From an uncultured Bacillota bacterium (GTDB taxonomy: Bacteria; Bacillota; Clostridia; Lachnospirales; Lachnospiraceae): DNA of 21,422 bases. The DNA is taken from positions 1 through 21,422 of the forward strand of contig CAJKMA010000047.1 in assembly GCA_905200905.1 (NCBI GenBank), read 5' to 3'. Within the stretch, counting starts at the first letter, position 1. Each line of letters opens with the position of its first letter. The position numbers and the translations under genes were made by a program. Below the pieces are notes generated by a model, which was given only the letters and a program-made list of their open reading frames with translations, was not told the DNA's origin and made no database searches. This document shows, in pieces, positions 7,488 to 14,986 of this stretch.

Positions 7488-8618
7488 ATGGGATACGTAA
7501 AATGGAGCTATCCGATTCTGGAACATTTCTGTTATGATGTGTTCAGAGCTTTTGGATTTAGCGAAGAGGAAAGCAAGGAAATCGAAGATGTACTGCTGAC
7601 TGCGGACTTGTTCGGAATAGAAAGCCATGGTATGCAGCGTATGGTGCGGTACCACAAAGGAATTGAAAAAGGCACGATTCACCCAAAGGAAAAACCAGAA
7701 GTGGTGTTTGAGACACCTGTTTCTGCGGTAATTGACGGACATAACGGCATGGGACAGCTGATTTCTATTTTTGCTATGAACAAAGCGATTGAAAAAGCAA
7801 AAACAATGGGAATCGGTATTGTAACAGTAAGAGAATCAAACCATTTTGGAATTGCCGGTTACTACGCAAAGATGGCCAGTGACCAGGGATTACTGGGAAT
7901 GGCCTGCACCAATTCCGAAGCTATTATGGTGCCTACTTTCGGGAAAAAAGCTATGCTGGGTTCCAATCCTATTGCAGTAGCTATGCCGGCAGAACCTTAT
8001 CCTTTTCTTTTTGATTGTTCTACCACAGTGGTAACTAGAGGAAAGCTGGAAATGTACAATAAGATGAACAAACCTCTTCCACAGGGATGGGCATTAGACG
8101 CAAACGGACATGAGAGCACACAGGCTCCTATTGTACTGGAAAATATTGTTTCCAAACGAGGGGGCGGTATTATGCCTTTGGGAGGAAATAAGGAAGTGAG
8201 TGGAAGCCATAAAGGATACGGATATGGTATGCTGTGTGAATTATTTAGTTCCATTTTTTCCATGGGTGTCACATCAGAAAAATGTTGTACTTTCCCGGAC
8301 AAAACAGGTATTTGCCATGGATTTGCAGCAATAAATCCAGAAATTTTCGGGAATCCGACAGAGATTAAGGCACACTTATCCGAATATCTGGAGGCTTTGA
8401 GGGAGAGTCCAAAAGCAGAAGGAGAGAGTCAGATTTATACCCATGGAGAAAAGGAAATTTTTGCAGAAAAGGACAGAAGGGAGAATGGAATTCCTGTAAA
8501 TGACAATACTATGGTCGAGCTGGCCAATCTCTGTGCGTATCTGAAGCTGGATTTCCATTCTTATTTTGAGAACTATGAACTGCCAGGAGACGGAACGTTT
8601 TTTACAGGAAATTATTAA
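7488..8618 (+). CDS. Type-2 malate/L-lactate dehydrogenase family oxidoreductase
   Basis: A 376-residue member of the Ldh_2 (YlbC/ComC-like) NAD(P)-dependent 2-hydroxyacid dehydrogenases, which are unrelated to the Rossmann malate dehydrogenases. The catalytic-site histidine is H47 in GIESHGMQR, matching the family DSHG pattern. The NHFGIAGYY segment at 118-126, the GSNPIAVAMP segment near 170, and SGSHKGYGYGMLCELFS in the last third are also typical. Family members oxidise malate, lactate, sulfolactate, ureidoglycolate or reduce diketogulonate, so exact substrate is uncertain. Malate is favoured because malic enzyme follows 42 nt downstream with no terminator between. A strong AGGAGGTGG ribosome binding site precedes the ATG. 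Expression is probably controlled by the FadR-type regulator through the upstream palindrome. Confidence 0.88.
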   Translation: MGYVKWSYPILEHFCYDVFRAFGFSEEESKEIEDVLLTADLFGIESHGMQRMVRYHKGIEKGTIHPKEKPEVVFETPVSAVIDGHNGMGQLISIFAMNKAIEKAKTMGIGIVTVRESNHFGIAGYYAKMASDQGLLGMACTNSEAIMVPTFGKKAMLGSNPIAVAMPAEPYPFLFDCSTTVVTRGKLEMYNKMNKPLPQGWALDANGHESTQAPIVLENIVSKRGGGIMPLGGNKEVSGSHKGYGYGMLCELFSSIFSMGVTSEKCCTFPDKTGICHGFAAINPEIFGNPTEIKAHLSEYLEALRESPKAEGESQIYTHGEKEIFAEKDRRENGIPVNDNTMVELANLCAYLKLDFHSYFENYELPGDGTFFTGNY

Positions 8619-8660
8619 TTACATTCATAGACAGAAAAGCAGGAATCAGGAGGAAGTATC

Positions 8661-9836
8661 ATGGATTACGCAAAAGAATCATTGAGATTACATAAAGAAT
8701 GGAAAGGAAAAATTCAGGTTGTGGCAAATGTGCCGGTAGAAACCAAGGATGACCTGTCTTTGGCTTATACACCTGGGGTAGCACAGCCTTGTCTGGAAAT
8801 CCAGAAGGATATAGACAAATCTTATGAACTTACCAGAAGATGGAATATGTGCCTGGTGGTTACAGACGGTTCTGCCGTTTTGGGCCTGGGAGACATTGGC
8901 CCCGAAGCCGGAATGCCGGTTATGGAGGGAAAATGTGTGCTGTTCAAAGCATTTGGAGATGTAGATGCATTTCCTCTTTGTATTAAATCACAGGATGTGG
9001 ATGAAATCGTAAATACGATTTATCTGATTTCCGGCTCATTTGGCGGTGTCAATCTGGAAGATATTGCGGCTCCCAGATGTTTTGAAATCGAGAAAAAACT
9101 GAAAGAGAAATGTGATATTCCAATTTTCCATGATGACCAGCATGGTACGGCAGTGATTACTCTGGCAGGCTTAAATAATGCTATGAAGCTGACCGGCAAG
9201 AAGAAAGAGGAAGTTTCTATTGTAATGAACGGAGCAGGAGCGGCAGCAATTTCCATTGCCAGACTGCTTTTGAAAGCAGGATATAAAAAGATTACCCTCT
9301 GTGACAGAAATGGGGCAATTTATGAAGGCAGAAAAGAGGGTATGAATGCAGTGAAAGAAGAGATGAGTAAAATTACCAATCTGGAGAAAAAAGCAGGAAG
9401 TCTTGCAGAACAGATGAAGGGAGCAGATGTCTTTATCGGTGTGTCTGCACCTGGAGTAGTGACAAAGGAAATGGTAGAGAGCATGGCAAAGGATGCGGTT
9501 ATTTTTGCCTGTGCCAATCCGGTTCCGGAGATTTATCCGGAAGAAGCCAAAGCAGCCGGAGCAAAAGTGGTGGCAACAGGCAGAAGCGATTTCCCGAACC
9601 AGATTAACAATGTTCTGGCATTTCCAGGAATCTTTCGCGGTGCATTTGATGTAAGGGCAAAAGATATTAATGATGAAATGAAAATTGCAGCAGCAGATGC
9701 ACTGGCAGGATTGATCACAGAAGAGGAACTGAATCCAGATTATATTATTCCAAAAGCTTTTGATAAAAGGGTAGGTCCAGCAGTGGCGAAAGCAGTAGCC
9801 AAAGCTGCCAGAGATACCAAAGTTGCAAGAATATAA
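8661..9836 (+). CDS. NAD-type malic enzyme (short form)
   Basis: A 391-residue malic enzyme of the short bacterial type. It oxidatively decarboxylates malate to pyruvate and CO2 with a divalent metal. Visible residues are catalytic Y36 in LAYTPGV, catalytic K91 in MEGKCVLFKAF, metal ligands E133-D134 in NLEDIAAPR and D159 in FHDDQHGTA, and the dinucleotide loop NGAGAAA at 190-196. D215 at the end of the next strand (ITLCDRNG) favours NAD over NADP. CANPVPEI and PNQINNVLAFPGIFRGA are further family signatures. It follows the type-2 dehydrogenase with an AGGAGG ribosome binding site and is closed by a terminator, so the two form one operon. No carboxylate transporter is encoded with them. Confidence 0.95.
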   Translation: MDYAKESLRLHKEWKGKIQVVANVPVETKDDLSLAYTPGVAQPCLEIQKDIDKSYELTRRWNMCLVVTDGSAVLGLGDIGPEAGMPVMEGKCVLFKAFGDVDAFPLCIKSQDVDEIVNTIYLISGSFGGVNLEDIAAPRCFEIEKKLKEKCDIPIFHDDQHGTAVITLAGLNNAMKLTGKKKEEVSIVMNGAGAAAISIARLLLKAGYKKITLCDRNGAIYEGRKEGMNAVKEEMSKITNLEKKAGSLAEQMKGADVFIGVSAPGVVTKEMVESMAKDAVIFACANPVPEIYPEEAKAAGAKVVATGRSDFPNQINNVLAFPGIFRGAFDVRAKDINDEMKIAAADALAGLITEEELNPDYIIPKAFDKRVGPAVAKAVAKAARDTKVARI

Positions 9837-9857
9837 AACAGAAAGAGAATGGAAAGT

Positions 9858-9884
9858 GGGACTGCAAAAGCAGTCCCGTTTTTT
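9858..9884 (+). terminator. Intrinsic terminator after malic enzyme
   Basis: GGGACTGC (9858-9865), an AAAA loop, GCAGTCCC (9870-9877), then G and six T residues. It lies between the malic enzyme gene and the convergent trmO gene. The opposite strand has only a weak T-run, so it is mainly a plus-strand terminator. Confidence 0.92.
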
Positions 9885-9898
9885 CGGAGTAACACATA

Positions 9899-10603
9899 TC
9901 AAGAAATCTCAATTTTAATGACTGTAAGCACCCCATCCCTTACAGAAAACTTGATTTCCATTCCAGCAAAGGGAAATCCATAGATGCGATTAGGGTCTTT
10001 CTGATAAGCTGGTCTTGGGTCCAGAGCCAGGACCTCTATCAGGGCATTCAGGTGTTCTTCCGGCATCAGAGCCTTTAGGGATTCTGCAAACTCTACATGC
10101 AGACGGTCATCCCTGTGAGTATCCGCAAATCCACCCGTAGCCTCCGGATGGCTGTCTGAAAAGGGAATATAGGGTTTGATGTCATAAATAGGGGTCTGGT
10201 CCATTAAATCTGCGCCGGATAACAAGAGAAGAGGGCCATTTGGCGCATCCCAAAGGATTTCCTCCAGTTTGACGCAGGATAATCCCAGGGGATTAGGGCG
10301 GAAAGGAGAGCGGGTGGCAAAAACTCCTTTCCGCACATTTCCCCCAAGACGGGGAGGGCGCACGGTTGGAGACCAGGTGTCCTGTATGGATTCTGAAAAT
10401 TCCCAGATGAGCCATAAGTGAGAGAATTCTTCCAGTCCTTTTAAAGCGTCAGGATTTCGGTATTCTGGTTCAAATATCAGCGTGGATCTCAGAGCAGGTA
10501 CCAATCCGCTTTGTCTTGGAATCCCGAATTTGGTGGGAAAGTCTGTTGAAATCCGGGCAATGGGATGCATGAGATGTCCCTGGTGTTCTGTTTGCTTGTT
10601 CAT
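9899..10603 (-). CDS. trmO: tRNA (t6A37) N6-methyltransferase TrmO
   Basis: A 234-residue protein of the TrmO/YaeB (UPF0066) family, which methylates N6 of threonylcarbamoyl-adenosine at position 37 of certain tRNAs using SAM. Family landmarks are FGIPRQSGL at 26-34, LEEFSHLWLIWEF at 57-69, RPPRLGGN at 82-89 followed by ATRSPFRPNPLGLS at 96-109, DIKPYIPFSD at 141-150, and DPRPAY at 195-200 with a late RIYGF. The start at 10603 has AGGAG 7 nt upstream; a longer frame reaching 10693 would overlap the neighbour's coding end and adds no conserved sequence. The gene begins 22 nt after the nitroreductase stop on the same strand, so they are probably one transcript. Confidence 0.92.
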   Translation of the reverse strand: MNKQTEHQGHLMHPIARISTDFPTKFGIPRQSGLVPALRSTLIFEPEYRNPDALKGLEEFSHLWLIWEFSESIQDTWSPTVRPPRLGGNVRKGVFATRSPFRPNPLGLSCVKLEEILWDAPNGPLLLLSGADLMDQTPIYDIKPYIPFSDSHPEATGGFADTHRDDRLHVEFAESLKALMPEEHLNALIEVLALDPRPAYQKDPNRIYGFPFAGMEIKFSVRDGVLTVIKIEIS

Positions 10604-10625
10604 GAAAATTCTCCTGCCTTCCTTT

Positions 10626-11417
10626 TTATTTCCAAATGACATTGGCTGGTTTGCGGGGAGCACTGCGTTGGTAAGATACTTTCGGATATCCAAGAAGCAT
10701 ACAGGCTTTGATGGCTTTTCCTTCTATGCCAAGCCATTTTTTTAGCTCTTTATTTTCATCGGAAATCCGGGCAAGAAATCCATTGTAGAGTGCGCCAAGA
10801 CCCTGTGAAACAGCCATTAATTCTATGTTCTGTGCTGCAAGTCCGGCATCTAATGGCCAGTCAGAAGTAATGTAAAGTACTGCAGGGGCATTGCGGAATA
10901 AATAGTCATCCTTTGGATTTGCCTTTCTCTGGCGGTTAAAGCTGATATAAGGCAGCAGTTCTCTTGGAATTTCCCTGTGATTTCCTTCTTCTAATTTCTC
11001 AATATACTCCCACACAAAAGTTTTTAAAACCGGTAGTTCTTCCTGAACAAAGATAAAATGACAGTCCTGGTTATTTTTTGCAGTGGCAGTATATCTGCCA
11101 GCCTGTACCAGAAGTTCTAATTTTTCCTGTTCTATTTTCTCAGTTTCATAGGAACGGATGCTTCTGCGGCATTTAATAGTGTGTAGAAGAGATGCTGGGT
11201 TTAAGGAAAAAGTATCAGAGGAGCAGGACTCCACGTCCGTCATATCATATTCCGGGATAATTACTGCATGATAAGGACAAATAGAGACACAATGTCCGCA
11301 TAAAAAACATTCTTTTTGTACCACTGCTTTTTTCTCCTGGATGCGTAAGTTTTTGGCAATGCAATCAGCCACACATTTACCGCAGCCAGTGCAAAGGGTA
11401 GAATCTATAGTTACCAT
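10626..11417 (-). CDS. Ferredoxin-nitroreductase family protein
   Basis: A 263-residue fusion. The N-terminal 55 residues have two [4Fe-4S] ferredoxin motifs (C9, C12, C15, C19 and C37, C40, C43, C47). The rest is a nitroreductase-fold FMN domain with RRSIRSY at 84-90 (FMN phosphate contact), the central LFRNAPAVLYITSD and the late LLGYPKV segment. Such proteins are flavin oxidoreductases of anaerobes that take electrons from iron-sulfur clusters; physiological substrates are mostly unknown. An AGAGGAA ribosome binding site is placed 6 nt before the ATG. It is transcribed divergently from the GntR/clpC operon, from a promoter that shares a palindrome with the divergent one. It likely cotranscribes trmO, with no obvious functional link. 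Confidence 0.92.
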   Translation of the reverse strand: MVTIDSTLCTGCGKCVADCIAKNLRIQEKKAVVQKECFLCGHCVSICPYHAVIIPEYDMTDVESCSSDTFSLNPASLLHTIKCRRSIRSYETEKIEQEKLELLVQAGRYTATAKNNQDCHFIFVQEELPVLKTFVWEYIEKLEEGNHREIPRELLPYISFNRQRKANPKDDYLFRNAPAVLYITSDWPLDAGLAAQNIELMAVSQGLGALYNGFLARISDENKELKKWLGIEGKAIKACMLLGYPKVSYQRSAPRKPANVIWK

Positions 11418-11451
11418 AAAGGTTCCTCTCTTTCTTGTTTGGAATACTTTA

Positions 11452-11480
11452 ACAATAAAAGAAACTGGGAGATTTGTAAA
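11452..11480 (-). promoter_or_regulatory. Candidate sigma-A promoter for the nitroreductase/trmO operon
   Basis: Read on the minus strand, TTTACA (11480-11475), a 17-bp spacer and TATTGT (11457-11452) precede the gene by 34 nt. The -35 box lies inside the palindrome at 11472-11489. Confidence 0.5.
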
Positions 11481-11489
11481 GATACAAAT
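11472..11489. promoter_or_regulatory. Palindrome shared by two divergent promoters, candidate operator
   Basis: ATTTGTA-AAGA-TACAAAT is a perfect 7-bp inverted repeat with a 4-nt centre. It contains the -35 box of the leftward promoter and touches the first base of the -35 box of the rightward promoter. A bound protein could control both operons. The adjacent YtrA-type GntR repressor is the obvious candidate, but this is inference. Confidence 0.5.
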
Positions 11490-11517
11490 TGACCTGTAAT
11501 TACATCTATGCTATATT
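11489..11517 (+). promoter_or_regulatory. Sigma-A promoter of the gntR-clpC operon
   Basis: TTGACC (11489-11494), a 17-bp spacer and TATATT (11512-11517) make a near-consensus promoter 39 nt before the GntR start. The -10 box is the left half of the palindrome TATATT-A-AATATA (11512-11524), another possible repressor site. Confidence 0.7.
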
Positions 11518-11556
11518 AAATATAACATTCTATAACAAAAGAAAGTAGGTGGAGCC

Positions 11557-11925
11557 ATGTTTATCGAAATCGATTTTAACAGTGACGAGGCCATATACAT
11601 ACAGCTTTGTAATCAGATTATCATGGGAATTGCCACAGAACAGCTAAAAGTAGGAGATCCACTTCCCTCGGTAAGGCAGCTGGCAGATACCATTGGCATT
11701 AATATGCATACAGTAAATAAGGCATATTCCGTACTTAGGCAGGAGGGGTTTCTCACAATTGACCGAAGAAGAGGAGCCATGATTTCCATTGATGGGGATA
11801 AGATGCGTGCTTTGGAGGAGATGAAGAGAGAGTTAGTAGTGGTTTTGGCAAGAGGTTGCTGCAAGAATATTTCAAAAGAAGAGGTGTATGCCTTAATTGA
11901 TGAGATTTATGAAGAATATAAGTAA
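11557..11925 (+). CDS. GntR-family repressor, YtrA subfamily
   Basis: A 122-residue short GntR protein. A winged helix (about 10-80) has the signature YIQLCNQIIMGIATEQLKVG followed by DPLPSVRQLADTIGINMHTV and the wing RRRGAMIS. A short helical tail (about 85-122) replaces a large effector domain. This size and tail define the YtrA subfamily, whose members often repress their own operon and commonly sit beside transporter genes. The ribosome binding site is GTAGGTGGA. The gene is followed after 27 nt by clpC with no terminator or new promoter visible, so clpC is probably read from the same promoter. YtrA regulators next to clpC are not the textbook arrangement, in which CtsR holds that place. 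Confidence 0.92.
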   Translation: MFIEIDFNSDEAIYIQLCNQIIMGIATEQLKVGDPLPSVRQLADTIGINMHTVNKAYSVLRQEGFLTIDRRRGAMISIDGDKMRALEEMKRELVVVLARGCCKNISKEEVYALIDEIYEEYK

Positions 11926-11952
11926 TAAAATGAAACAGAACAGGAGAAACAC

Positions 11953-14406
11953 ATGAAAGAGCAATATTCAAAACTGGCGTCCAAGGCGCTGAAACTGGCA
12001 GAAAATACAGCGAAGCGTTGCAGTCATAATTATGTGGGGACAGAGCATTTGCTGGCAGGTCTTCTGGCAGTTCAGGAAGGAACTGCAGGACACGTTCTTA
12101 CAGAGGCAGGAGTAAGTCAGGAGAAGCTTCTGGAACTCATTGAGAAGCTGGTAGCCCCTTCTTCTGATGTGCTACTTGCAGAACCACAGGGCTATACGCC
12201 CAGATGCAAACAGGTGCTTTTTGCTGCTGAGACGGAAGCAGAGAGAATGCAGAGCGAGGAAATCGGTACAGAGCATCTTCTTTTAGCTATGTTAAAAGAG
12301 TATGACTGTGTAGGAACGAGACTACTTCATACTTTGGGCGTTAATATTCAGAAGCTCTATATAGAGATTATGAAAGCCATGGGAATAGAGGGGAATTTCA
12401 ATCAGAATTCTCTGAAAGAAGATATTCAAAACAGTGCAGGAAGTACGCCTATGCTGAATCAGTTTAGCCGCGATCTTACAGAACAGGCGGCCCTTGGAAA
12501 GCTGGATCCGGTGGTAGGCAGAGAAAAAGAAATTAATCGTATTATCCAGATTTTAAGCAGACGTACGAAAAATAATCCTTGTCTTATCGGGGAACCAGGA
12601 GTAGGAAAAACAGCCATTGCAGAAGGGCTGGCACAGCGTATTGTGAGAGGCTTGGTACCGGAAAATATGGCAGATAAAAGGATTGTGGTTTTGGATTTAT
12701 CCGCCATGGTAGCTGGTTCTAAATACAGGGGAGAATTTGAAGAGCGGATTAAGCGAGTGGTAGCAGAAGTAGCTAATGATCGAAGGATTCTGTTATTCTT
12801 AGATGAGCTTCATACACTCATTGGAGCTGGTGGAGCAGAGGGAGCCCTGGATGCTTCTAATATTTTGAAGCCTTCGTTATCCCGCGGAGAAATTCAATTA
12901 ATCGGTGCAACTACCATAGAAGAATATCGTAAACACATTGAAAAAGACGCAGCTTTAGAGCGGCGTTTTCAACCAGTGATGGTAGAGGAACCTACAAAAG
13001 AAGAGGCAGAGGAAATTTTAAGAGGGCTGCTTCCTTATTATGAAAAGCATCATGGAGTGACCATAGAGGACAGTGCCATAAAAGCAGCAGTTGCTATGGG
13101 AAGCCGCTATATTAATGACCGTTTTCTGCCGGATAAGGCCTTGGATTTGCTGGATGAGGCATGTTCCAAGGTACAGCTTGCGGGATATCAGACACCGGAG
13201 GGACTGTTGGAGGCAGAAGTGAAACTTCAGGCTCTTTATGAAGAAAAAGAAGAGGCAGTAAAGAATCAGGACTTTGAAAGAGCCAGAGAGCTTCAAAAAC
13301 AGCAGGATGAAGCGGAAGAGCAGATAGAAAAAGCCAGAAAACGCTTTGAAAAACAGTGTAAAAACAAAAAACTGACAGTCACCCAGGAACATGTTGCTCT
13401 GGTAGTGGCGGAATGGACGAAAATCCCTGTGAAGAAGCTCACAGAAGGAGAGTCCAAACGCCTGGCAAAATTGGAAAATGTGCTTCACAAACGTGTTATT
13501 GGCCAGAATGAAGCTGTGGAAGCAGTGTCAAAAGCCATTAAACGTGGTCGAGTAGGATTAAAAGATCCCAAGCGTCCTATTGGATCCTTTTTGCTCCTTG
13601 GACCTACGGGTGTAGGAAAAACAGAGCTTTCCAAGGCTTTGGCAGAGGCTGTCTTTGGTAGTGAGGATGCTATGATTCGTGTAGATATGTCAGAGTACAT
13701 GGAGAAGCATAGTGTGTCAAAACTTATTGGTTCTCCTCCGGGATATGTGGGATATGAAGAAGGAGGACAGCTTAGTGAAAAAGTCCGGAGAAATCCGTAT
13801 AGTGTGCTTCTTTTTGATGAAATTGAAAAAGCTCATCCAGATGTATTTAATATTCTTCTGCAAGTATTGGATGATGGACATATTACAGACGCCCAGGGAC
13901 GGAAAATTGACTTTAAGGAAACCATTATTATTATGACTTCGAATGCAGGGGCTCAGGCCATTGTAGAACCAAAGAGGTTAGGGTTTGGTGCAGTCAATGA
14001 GGAAGAAGCGGATTATAAGAAAATGAAAGACAGTGTCATGGAAGAGGTAAAACGTCTGTTTAAGCCTGAATTTTTAAATCGTATTGATGATATTATTGTT
14101 TTCCATATGCTGAGTAAGGAAGAGATTAAGAAAATCGTGGGACTTCTTTTAAAGGAGTTTGTAAACCGCTGCAAAACCCAGATGAATATTGAAGTTAAGG
14201 TAAGAGACAGTGTAAAGGAACTCATTGCAAAAGAAGGCTTTGACCCCAAATATGGAGCTCGCCCATTGAAGCGTGCCATTCAGAATAAAATAGAGGATGC
14301 TATGGCAGAAGAAATCCTGGAGGGTAGAATGAAAGCAGGAGATGAGGTTGTCATTGGCTTATCTAAACAAAAGATAAAATTCACGGTAAATGCACGTAAC
14401 GACTAG
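11953..14406 (+). CDS. clpC: ATP-dependent Clp protease ATPase subunit ClpC
   Basis: An 817-residue Hsp100 unfoldase of normal ClpC length. It feeds substrates to ClpP in the cytosol and can act in protein quality control. Domains in order: two Clp_N repeats (about 1-145); first AAA+ module with Walker A GEPGVGKT (213-220) and Walker B LLFLDELH (280-287); a UVR-type middle segment (about 425-460, KNQDFERARELQKQQDEAEE) that separates ClpC from ClpB's longer coiled coil; second AAA+ module with Walker A GPTGVGKT (550-557) and Walker B VLLFDEIEK (618-626). A ClpP-docking LGF loop lies at 675-677. It follows the YtrA-type regulator by 27 nt. No ctsR, mcsA or mcsB and no CtsR-type operator are visible nearby. 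Confidence 0.96.
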   Translation: MKEQYSKLASKALKLAENTAKRCSHNYVGTEHLLAGLLAVQEGTAGHVLTEAGVSQEKLLELIEKLVAPSSDVLLAEPQGYTPRCKQVLFAAETEAERMQSEEIGTEHLLLAMLKEYDCVGTRLLHTLGVNIQKLYIEIMKAMGIEGNFNQNSLKEDIQNSAGSTPMLNQFSRDLTEQAALGKLDPVVGREKEINRIIQILSRRTKNNPCLIGEPGVGKTAIAEGLAQRIVRGLVPENMADKRIVVLDLSAMVAGSKYRGEFEERIKRVVAEVANDRRILLFLDELHTLIGAGGAEGALDASNILKPSLSRGEIQLIGATTIEEYRKHIEKDAALERRFQPVMVEEPTKEEAEEILRGLLPYYEKHHGVTIEDSAIKAAVAMGSRYINDRFLPDKALDLLDEACSKVQLAGYQTPEGLLEAEVKLQALYEEKEEAVKNQDFERARELQKQQDEAEEQIEKARKRFEKQCKNKKLTVTQEHVALVVAEWTKIPVKKLTEGESKRLAKLENVLHKRVIGQNEAVEAVSKAIKRGRVGLKDPKRPIGSFLLLGPTGVGKTELSKALAEAVFGSEDAMIRVDMSEYMEKHSVSKLIGSPPGYVGYEEGGQLSEKVRRNPYSVLLFDEIEKAHPDVFNILLQVLDDGHITDAQGRKIDFKETIIIMTSNAGAQAIVEPKRLGFGAVNEEEADYKKMKDSVMEEVKRLFKPEFLNRIDDIIVFHMLSKEEIKKIVGLLLKEFVNRCKTQMNIEVKVRDSVKELIAKEGFDPKYGARPLKRAIQNKIEDAMAEEILEGRMKAGDEVVIGLSKQKIKFTVNARND

Positions 14407-14471
14407 AAAAAAAGAAAATTTTGTGATACTATGGGTGTATTAACGAAAGACACAAGCGGGAGGACATGATT

Positions 14472-14885
14472 ATGTCAGTGGTAAAAGAATTAATTCGTAC
14501 AGAAGAAAACGGAACAATTAGCTTTGGAAATTATGAGCTGACCAAGAAATCAAAAGTATCTGATTTTGAGCATGACGGCGACATGTACAAGGTTAAGACA
14601 TATAATGAAATTACAAAACTGGAGCGAAACGGCATGTTTGTTTATGAATCTGTACCAGGTACTGCAGTATTGAATCTGGATGCAGAAGAGAACAAAATGA
14701 GTTTTACAGTAGAAGGACCTCAAGATGCACAGATTACAGTAGAATTGGAAGAAGACGCCCAGTACAAGATTGTCATTGATGGAGCAGAGGCTGGACAGAT
14801 GAAAACCAACCTGGGCGGAAAATTATCTTTCAGTGTAGAACTGGAACAGGCAGAGCAGGTAGCAGTAAGTATTGAAAGAATTTGA
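14472..14885 (+). CDS. Small conserved protein of unknown function, 137 residues
   Basis: The start ATG 14472 is chosen because GGAGG ends 8 nt before it; an in-frame ATG at 14466 is only 2 nt from that site. The protein begins SVVKELIRTEENGTISFGNY and is acidic, with no signal peptide, membrane segment or cysteine. Alternating hydrophobic/polar segments suggest an all-beta fold, with SFTVEGPQDAQITVELEEDA and LSFSVELEQAEQVAVSIERI as likely strands. From memory, similar short proteins in Lachnospiraceae carry the automatic label endosialidase, which nothing here supports. It lies 65 nt after clpC and is closed by a strong terminator. A TG-extended -10-like GATACT (14425-14430) without a clear -35 may give it its own promoter. 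Confidence 0.8.
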   Translation: MSVVKELIRTEENGTISFGNYELTKKSKVSDFEHDGDMYKVKTYNEITKLERNGMFVYESVPGTAVLNLDAEENKMSFTVEGPQDAQITVELEEDAQYKIVIDGAEAGQMKTNLGGKLSFSVELEQAEQVAVSIERI

Positions 14886-14910
14886 GTTCTCAATGTATAG
14901 ACATTGATAG

Positions 14911-14957
14911 GCTGTCCCCATGAAGCGGCAATTACGTTTCAAGGGACAGCTTTTTTC
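14911..14957 (+). terminator. Strong two-part intrinsic terminator before radA
   Basis: GCTGTCCC (14911-14918) pairs with GGGACAGC (14943-14950). Inside it TGAAGCG pairs with CGTTTCA with one wobble around a 7-nt loop, and at least six T residues follow. It ends the operon of clpC and the small protein. Confidence 0.92.
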
Positions 14958-14986
14958 TATTTTAGAATTTTGGTGTGAGGTTTGTT

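Noticed and set aside
9171..9902. A 243-codon open frame on the minus strand inside the malic enzyme gene
   Set aside because: It is antisense to a clear malic enzyme, very rich in Cys, Phe and His, has no recognisable domain, and is a codon-bias shadow.
10604..10693. A 30-codon N-terminal extension of TrmO
   Set aside because: It overlaps the 3' end of the nitroreductase gene and lacks conserved residues, and an ideal AGGAG precedes the internal ATG at 10603.
13018..13488. A 156-codon minus-strand frame inside clpC
   Set aside because: It is Phe/Leu-rich antisense shadow sequence; the sense frame has all ClpC motifs.
14891..14906. CAATGT-ATAG-ACATTG, a small palindrome before the terminator
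   Set aside because: It is a 6-bp stem directly beside a strong terminator; chance or part of the 3' end is likely, so it was not listed as a site.
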